From NCBI RefSeq assembly GCF_900106095.1, contig NZ_FNUD01000002.1, positions 310,001 through 374,000 of the forward strand: a DNA stretch of 64,000 bases, given 5' to 3'. The stretch's first letter is position 1; the number at the start of each line of letters is the position of its first letter. Made by a program: the position numbers and the translations under genes. This stretch comes from Pseudomonas deceptionensis. GTDB lineage: Bacteria; Pseudomonadota; Gammaproteobacteria; Pseudomonadales; Pseudomonadaceae. Shown one piece after another: positions 60,101 through 64,000 of this stretch. The notes under the pieces were generated by a model, which saw only the letters and a list, made by a program, of their open reading frames with translations, was not told where the DNA came from and did not search any database.

Positions 60101-60600
60101 TCCAGGGGCGAGCCGCTGGACATGAACTTGATCAGCGAACCGTTTACACCCGATAAATAATGCGCGGGGGCAAAATTGGCATTTAGACGGTTGAGCACCA
60201 TGTCCAGCGAAGAAAAAGCATTGATCGACGTGTAAATGTCTTCTGGGCCCCAGTGTTTGAAGGACCTCTTCAACTTGTCATAGTTCGCCGGATGCGAGTG
60301 GTAGAAGGCGGCACAGGTATAACCCGGCGGGCTGATGAATCCCCCGTTACGGTCAGTTGACATGACCAACGAGGGGTCGAATGAACCGGTTTTGCCTCGC
60401 ACCGGGCGCGTCGCAAAGTAGCGGCCTTCGGCATCTTTCAAGATAGCGCCGCCATACTCCACAGAGCGGAAATCACCAATCAGTTGATGGGCAAAGCGCG
60501 CGGCGTCATCGGCGTTGATAAAGGGCGGACTCAAGGTCGGTAACGAGGCTTGTACATTGGGGCGTGCATGCCGTTTTTCACGGCTGTCAGTCTGTTCCAT
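57154..60600 (-). CDS. Five-repeat DUF4329-like protein, unknown function
   Basis: 1148 residues from ATG 60600, chosen because AAAGGAAG lies 8 bp upstream (the longer frame to 60654 adds 18 residues). No signal peptide or transmembrane helix. Five imperfect repeats of about 200-215 residues occur near 27-224, 239-453, 459-663, 677-886 and 899-1115. Each has an N-terminal half (D-D-A-A-R, Y-G-G, F-x-A-T-x-P-V) ending near a LLKY strand, and a C-terminal half ending in EYIRxVAxAGDLxV...W...GRV. Repeat 1 has HSHP at 101-104 with ED at 120-121, and repeat 3 has HTHR at 535-538; repeats 2, 4 and 5 lack these histidines. The pattern recalls DUF4329 and JAB-like metalloproteases. Function unknown; possible effector or scaffold. 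Confidence 0.8.
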   Translation of the reverse strand: MEQTDSREKRHARPNVQASLPTLSPPFINADDAARFAHQLIGDFRSVEYGGAILKDAEGRYFATRPVRGKTGSFDPSLVMSTDRNGGFISPPGYTCAAFYHSHPANYDKLKRSFKHWGPEDIYTSINAFSSLDMVLNRLNANFAPAHYLSGVNGSLIKFMSSGSPLENALVERIALDTTAGKLTFATIAEFVQAAASMGQLRVIQATEVWGGKVGTVQPDFKVYAPTQSLDIAPVIVQQPAFGPISDTLEQAVKEVRARVSQTSEPVFGVILKHRGRPIFVASEPVTGGMDFSLSKIFPPTASNPLPLPEQYQVASFYCSDGFYRDPGLMPAQQPSLFKHFVAPATLVRGISAAQAFPGAARGRAVPLFICTSDGAVLKYVSRFATAETTFSASLPESEGQGLAIVRELLSGVTTTLDYILQVASAGELNVLHTSDLWSRAGRVKATWKPYEGFSRRALGASFVSVDDAARDAHEKIARRDDKVYGGLIYQRLDNRFVATEPLACHHETFDPTCVLPPELIALTPHGCSVVAVYHTHRVHPLKLWRTEAEEQLVRNMLEPHELEAAFRDREWAPIRYFSARDGTLLKYTPSDSVRERELRKQLAAPVEHPEQVRKNAIHMAMRANALKPSEYIRRVAQAGDLEVVVGSTLWGAEGQVRSDFTANARPAPQARAIRQPALSPVFSQAQDAMRYTHERMVHGDVAQYGLILGNPHSNEYVATLPVQGGVFSLNRLFPQDASSSQFSLPTGFRFEAVYVAAPKIPPAVEGMDTRRIYEAFVSPVDMARGLMLSESIKDQSGLVPATAVLFLSCSDGGLLRYLDRSAATQLSTGVFKDAGQATLTKLTTLKVTPLEYVRQVAMAGDLQVIKTNPVWLHPGRVSPAWRPFELEVPSAAGRSIRLFAMSPVFSHPDDAARYEHLHLKRPQTVSVMGGVLRHGAYDTCVALQWVENGEPVNVAQMILNTHLSIPNQRVPKAILPTGYSLKSLHFSRDVSGQPAGSPVETNLLKNMFWPVDICYATRTLHRQLEDASFDYLYLSTDDGALLKYTRGAKEANDRLCEYVSGASFTYERYFLENSTPTRTPGNPEDLLTRVLNSGVLQVLEPSATWPRTGAVDTRLTVSTQPLSFDDEGPTPGTPVAQLKVGPVRDEL

Positions 60601-60690
60601 AACACTGGCTTCCTTTATGAAAAGAAGGGCGGCAAAGGTGCGCCCTCCTTGCATAATCCAGCCAGTCGCAGCGTCACGGGCTGTACATAG

Positions 60691-60846
60691 TTAGCTGACC
60701 GGGGCCGAGTGCCCCTTCACCGGTCGCGTCACGAAATACGGCCCCTGTCTATTTTTAAAAATCGCCCCGCCGTATTGAACGTCACGATGATCGCCGATCA
60801 ACTCATGGGGTGCCCTGCCGGGCTGGGGGATATCTGAAAGATCCAT
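60691..60846 (-). pseudogene. Short remnant of a DUF4329-like gene
   Basis: A 51-codon frame from ATG 60846 to TAA 60691. Residues 14-45 (HELIGDHRDVQYGGAIF, then KNRQGPYFVTRPVKG) match residues 38-69 of the large repeat protein at about 21 of 32 positions by eye, including YGGAI and TRPV. After that the reading frame stops, and no further homology is seen before the large gene. It has no convincing ribosome binding site. It is best read as the truncated 5' part of a former paralogue; a functional micro-protein is less likely. Confidence 0.65.
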
Positions 60847-61145
60847 GGAGGGTTATCTCTCACTGTTAGAAGTGATCGACCTGTGCAAGGTCGACTTCCA
60901 TCCTTCGCCGGATGATCCGTTGCCCGGTGGTGGTTATTTACAGCGCCCATTGCCCCGCAGGCACCAAGGCGGCGCACTCGGCGCACCACTTGCCCCTTCC
61001 AGCCCCGAACTGGTGCGCCATTACGCCCAATCTTCGCGCAAAAGCCCGATACAGAGCCTTTTCCCTATCTCGGCACAGCCTTTGCTAAGACCTTCTCAGT
61101 GTTCAGATCAGCCCCCTAATAAATCAGATACCTGGAGATCGCACC
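60847..61145. promoter_or_regulatory. urtA upstream region with an inverted repeat
   Basis: This 299-bp gap has no gene I trust. An inverted repeat, GGCGCACCA (60980-60988) and TGGTGCGCC (61011-61019), lies about 60-90 bp upstream of the sigma-54 promoter, in a position suited to an NtrC-type activator. It contains the GGTGC half-site but not the full consensus. Confidence 0.4.
61071..61086 (+). promoter_or_regulatory. Sigma-54 promoter of urtA
   Basis: GGCACAGCCTTTGCT from 61072 has the -24 GG and -12 GC with the required 10 bp between them, and fits the consensus GGCACG-N4-TTGC with a single mismatch. It is 60 bp before the urtA ATG. NtrC-dependent nitrogen control of urt genes is expected. 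Confidence 0.75.
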
Positions 61146-62411
61146 ATGAAGCGTCGTAGCTTGATCAAGGCTTTCACCCTGACCGCCTCCATCGCGGCCA
61201 TGGGCATGACCTGGACGGTGCAGGCCGCCGAGACCATCAAGGTGGGGATTTTGCATTCCCTGTCCGGAACCATGGCGATCTCCGAAACCTCGCTTAAAGA
61301 CATGGCGCTGATGACCATTGACGAGATCAATGCCAAAGGCGGCGTCAACGGCAAGATGCTCGAAGCAGTCGTCGTCGACCCCGCGTCCAACTGGCCTCTG
61401 TTTGCCGAAAAGGGCAGACAGTTACTGACTCAGGACAAAGTGGCTGTGGTGTTCGGTTGCTGGACGTCGGTGTCGCGCAAATCGGTGCTTCCCGTGTTCG
61501 AAGAGCTCAACGGCCTGCTGTTTTACCCGGTGCAATATGAAGGCGAAGAGATGTCGCCCAACGTGTTCTACACCGGTGCCGCGCCTAACCAGCAGGCCAT
61601 TCCGGCTGTTGAATACCTGATGAGCGAAGACGGCGGCAGTGCCAAGCGCTTTGTGTTGCTGGGCACCGACTACGTGTACCCGCGCACCACCAATAAAATC
61701 CTGCGCGCGTTCCTGCACTCCAAAGGCGTGGCCGACAAGGACATCGAAGAGGTCTACACCCCGTTTGGTCACAGCGATTACCAGACCATCGTGTCCAATA
61801 TCAAAAAGTTCTCTGCAGGCGGCAAAACGGCGGTGATCTCCACGGTCAATGGCGACTCCAACGTGCCGTTCTACAAAGAGCTGGCCAACCAGGGCCTGAA
61901 GGCCACCGACGTACCGGTGATTGCGTTCTCGGTGGGTGAAGAAGAACTGCGCGGCATCGACACCAAACCGCTGGTGGGCAACCTCGCAGCGTGGAACTAC
62001 TTCCAGTCGGTGGAGAACCCGGCCAACGATAAATTCGTCGCGCAGTGGAAAGCCTACGCCAAGAAACACAACCTGCCAGGCGCCGACAAAGCCGTGACCA
62101 ACGACCCGATGGAAGCCACTTACGTGGGCATTCACATGTGGGCCCAGGCGGCGGAACAAGCCAAGTCCACCGACGTGGACAAGGTGCGCGAAGCCCTGGC
62201 CGGCCAGACCTTTGCCGCGCCATCGGGCTACACCCTGACCATGGACAAGACCAACCACCACCTGCACAAGCCGGTGATGATCGGCGAAATCCAGCCGGAC
62301 GGTCAGTTCAGCGTGGTGTGGCAAACCGAAGGCCCGATCCGGGCCCAGCCATGGAGCCCATACATTTCGGGCAACGACAAAAAGCCGGACTACGCGGTGA
62401 AGGGTAACTGA
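61146..62411 (+). CDS. urtA: Urea ABC transporter substrate-binding protein
   Basis: 421 residues. Leader MKRRSLIKAF with twin arginines and a hydrophobic stretch ending VQA-AE, so export by Tat or Sec. The type I periplasmic binding fold starts IKVGILHSLSGTMAISETSL; VVFGCWTSVSRKSVLPVFEE, GLLFYPVQYEGEE, FVLLGTDYVYPRTTN and SVGEEELRGID are UrtA hallmarks. It delivers urea to UrtBCDE. The preceding sigma-54 promoter implies nitrogen regulation. urtB follows after 172 bp containing two repeat elements. Confidence 0.95.
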   Translation: MKRRSLIKAFTLTASIAAMGMTWTVQAAETIKVGILHSLSGTMAISETSLKDMALMTIDEINAKGGVNGKMLEAVVVDPASNWPLFAEKGRQLLTQDKVAVVFGCWTSVSRKSVLPVFEELNGLLFYPVQYEGEEMSPNVFYTGAAPNQQAIPAVEYLMSEDGGSAKRFVLLGTDYVYPRTTNKILRAFLHSKGVADKDIEEVYTPFGHSDYQTIVSNIKKFSAGGKTAVISTVNGDSNVPFYKELANQGLKATDVPVIAFSVGEEELRGIDTKPLVGNLAAWNYFQSVENPANDKFVAQWKAYAKKHNLPGADKAVTNDPMEATYVGIHMWAQAAEQAKSTDVDKVREALAGQTFAAPSGYTLTMDKTNHHLHKPVMIGEIQPDGQFSVVWQTEGPIRAQPWSPYISGNDKKPDYAVKGN

Positions 62412-62423
62412 GCCAATTAAAAG

Positions 62424-62465
62424 CCCCTCTCCCCAACCCTCTCCCGGAGGGAGAGGGAGAGGGAG
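62424..62465. repeat. CCCTCTCCC-family repeat, first copy between urtA and urtB
   Basis: CCCCTCTCCCCAACCCTCTC is followed by CCGGAGGGAGAGGGAGAGGG. The right arm differs from the other copies, giving a modified palindrome. Confidence 0.7.
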
Positions 62466-62500
62466 CTTGATCTACAGCGTTGCGCACATCTGCTTTTAGT

Positions 62501-62534
62501 CCCCTCTCCCTCCGGGAGAGGGTTAGGGTGAGGG
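62501..62534. repeat. CCCTCTCCC-family repeat, second copy between urtA and urtB
   Basis: CCCCTCTCCCTCCGGGAGAG is followed by GGTTAGGGTGAGGG, 36 bp after the first copy. The pair could form stem-loops within the urt messenger RNA and change the ratio of UrtA to UrtB. Confidence 0.7.
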
Positions 62535-62583
62535 CCAGCGCCCTGAAGGTCTACCACCTGCCAGACAAACAGGGACACCAACC

Positions 62584-64000
62584 ATGCCCACTGCCCTTTA
62601 CCGCTTCATCCTCGCGTGCGCGCTGTTGCTGCCCTTGGCCGCACAGGCCGATGACGCCAGCGAGTTCGCCTCTGCCAACAACTTACAACAAGCCACGCTG
62701 CTCGAAAGCTGGGCCGCTCAACCCACGCCCGCCCGCGCGGAGCTGATCAGCAGCCTGCAACAAGGCCAGATCACCGTTGACGGTCAAGTCAAAACCCTGC
62801 GCCTGAACAACCGCCTGCGCGGGTTGATCGACACCGCGCTGGCCAGCCATCAATTGCTCGCCACAGATCCGGCGCTGCGGTTAAGTGCCGCTCAACACCT
62901 GCAAAAATCCGCAAAACCTGCACAACTCAAATTCCTCGACCGGCAACTGGCCACAGAAGATGACAGCCACGTGCATACCGCACTGAGCCTGGCACTGGCC
63001 AATCTGCAACTGGTCGATCCCGACCCGGCCGTGCGTTTGGCCGCTGTGCGTTTGCTCGGTGAGACCGGCGAACCGCTGGCCCGCACCCGCCTCGAAACCT
63101 TGCTGCAACCGGATATCGAAACCGATGCCACGGTGCGCACCGCCGCTGAAACCAGCCTGGTTCAGGTCAAACGCAAACTGCTGATCGGTGACTTGCTGGG
63201 GCAGGCGTTCAGCGGTTTGTCCCTGGGTTCGATTCTGCTGCTGGCCGCCCTCGGGCTGGCGATCACCTTCGGCCTGCTCGGGGTGATCAACATGGCCCAC
63301 GGCGAAATGCTGATGCTCGGCGCCTATTCCACCTACTGCGTGCAGTTGCTGTTTCAGCACTTTGCACCGGGCGCCATCGAGTTCTACCCGTTGCTGGCGT
63401 TGCCGGTGGCGTTCTTCGTCACTGCGGGCGTGGGCATGGTGCTGGAGCGCACGATCATTCGTCACCTCTACGGCCGCCCGCTGGAAACCCTGCTCGCCAC
63501 CTGGGGCATCAGCCTGATTCTGATCCAGCTGGTGCGCATGCTGTTCGGCGCGCAAAACGTAGAAGTGGCCAACCCTGCGTGGCTGTCAGGCGGGCTGCAA
63601 GTACTGCCCAACCTGGTGCTGCCGTACAACCGTCTGGTGATCATTGTCTTTGCCCTGGCGGTGGTGTTCCTGACCTGGTTGCTGCTGAACAAAACCCGCC
63701 TGGGCCTCAACGTTCGGGCCGTCACCCAAAACCGCAACATGGCCGCCTGCTGCGGCGTACCCACCGGGCGGGTGGACATGCTCGCCTTTGGCCTCGGCTC
63801 GGGGATTGCCGGGCTGGGCGGCGTGGCCTTGAGTCAGGTCGGCAACGTCGGCCCGGATCTGGGCCAGGGCTACATCATCGATTCGTTTCTGGTGGTGGTG
63901 CTCGGCGGCGTCGGGCAACTGGCCGGCACCGTCTACGCAGCCTTTGGCCTGGGCATCGCGAACAAGATTCTTGAACCGCAGATCGGCGCCGTACTGGGCA
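62584..64000 (+). CDS. urtB: Urea ABC transporter permease (cut by window end)
   Basis: ATG 62584 opens a frame that runs to the last base (472 codons visible, no stop). A signal-like segment (YRFILACALLLPLAAQA) is followed by a roughly 200-residue periplasmic region with helical repeats (AVRLAAVRLLGETGEPLA). LivH-type permease helices then begin with LGQAFSGLSLGSILLLAALGL, GLLGVINMAHGEMLMLGAYS and RAVTQNRNMAACCGVPTGRVDM. The long N-terminal extension is typical of UrtB. It pairs with UrtC to form the channel. The missing 3' end lies outside the window. Confidence 0.93.
   Translation, partial: MPTALYRFILACALLLPLAAQADDASEFASANNLQQATLLESWAAQPTPARAELISSLQQGQITVDGQVKTLRLNNRLRGLIDTALASHQLLATDPALRLSAAQHLQKSAKPAQLKFLDRQLATEDDSHVHTALSLALANLQLVDPDPAVRLAAVRLLGETGEPLARTRLETLLQPDIETDATVRTAAETSLVQVKRKLLIGDLLGQAFSGLSLGSILLLAALGLAITFGLLGVINMAHGEMLMLGAYSTYCVQLLFQHFAPGAIEFYPLLALPVAFFVTAGVGMVLERTIIRHLYGRPLETLLATWGISLILIQLVRMLFGAQNVEVANPAWLSGGLQVLPNLVLPYNRLVIIVFALAVVFLTWLLLNKTRLGLNVRAVTQNRNMAACCGVPTGRVDMLAFGLGSGIAGLGGVALSQVGNVGPDLGQGYIIDSFLVVVLGGVGQLAGTVYAAFGLGIANKILEPQIGAVLG

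Noticed and set aside
60845..61159. 104-codon plus-strand frame before urtA
   Set aside because: It runs over the inverted repeat and sigma-54 promoter and into urtA, has no recognisable similarity and an odd composition.

Overview
This window is chromosomal DNA of a Pseudomonas of the fluorescens lineage (high GC, not P. aeruginosa itself). The evidence is the gene content (pbpC/yfhM, speA, gcbA, ctpL, accBC, prmA, dusB-fis, purHD, retS, hybrid cobalamin genes, urtAB) and the many pseudomonad REP-type palindromes between genes (core GTGGGAGCGAGCCTGCTCGCGA, or TGTAGCCG...CGGCTACA). From memory, the order speA to retS matches the P. aeruginosa PA4839-PA4857 neighbourhood. The cob block and the TonB/ABC block match PA2903-PA2914. 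These comparisons are recollection, not a search.

Layout. 1-4.0 kb: end of a Flp pilin gene, a single-domain response regulator, and a minus-strand pair made of a glycine-rich lipoprotein and a TpsB-type outer-membrane transporter. 4.3-14.4 kb: PBP1C and its alpha-2-macroglobulin partner separated by an opposite-strand small membrane protein, then a MATE exporter and a lipoprotein esterase. 14.5-18.9 kb: speA, a SUI1-type factor, a Nudix hydrolase and a DUF2333 protein. 19.2-25.3 kb: diguanylate cyclase GcbA, chemoreceptor CtpL, a tandem REP (BIME) array of about 130-bp units, and dsbD. 25.4-38.3 kb: housekeeping genes aroQ, accB, accC, prmA, a zinc-ribbon protein, dusB-fis, purH, purD, the hybrid kinase gene retS and a MarC-family gene.

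38.4-46.1 kb: divergent cobalamin genes cobJ-cobI-cobH-cobG (minus) and cobL-cbiD-cobK (plus). They join aerobic (CobG) and anaerobic-type (CbiD, CbiG) functions. 46.1-46.9 kb: a RelE/HigB-like toxin-antitoxin pair with a palindromic operator. 46.9-52.0 kb: a copper-handling cluster (two DUF2946 proteins, PCuAC chaperone, OprC-like receptor, PepSY membrane protein). 52.0-57.2 kb: a TonB receptor plus ABC importer, with a Zur-box-like palindrome ahead of it, so probably a zinc or zinc-metallophore uptake system. 57.2-60.9 kb: a large cytosolic-looking protein of five tandem repeats resembling DUF4329, two of which keep a JAB-like HxH motif, with a short decayed relative of repeat 1 upstream. 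61.0-64.0 kb: urea transporter genes urtA and urtB (cut by the window end), with a near-perfect sigma-54 promoter before urtA.

The least explained element is the DUF4329-like repeat protein and its remnant at 57.2-60.9 kb. Also worth a second look are the Zur-like site, the lipoprotein/TpsB pair, and the compound palindrome between sui1 and speA. No tRNA, rRNA, transposase, prophage or CRISPR array was seen.
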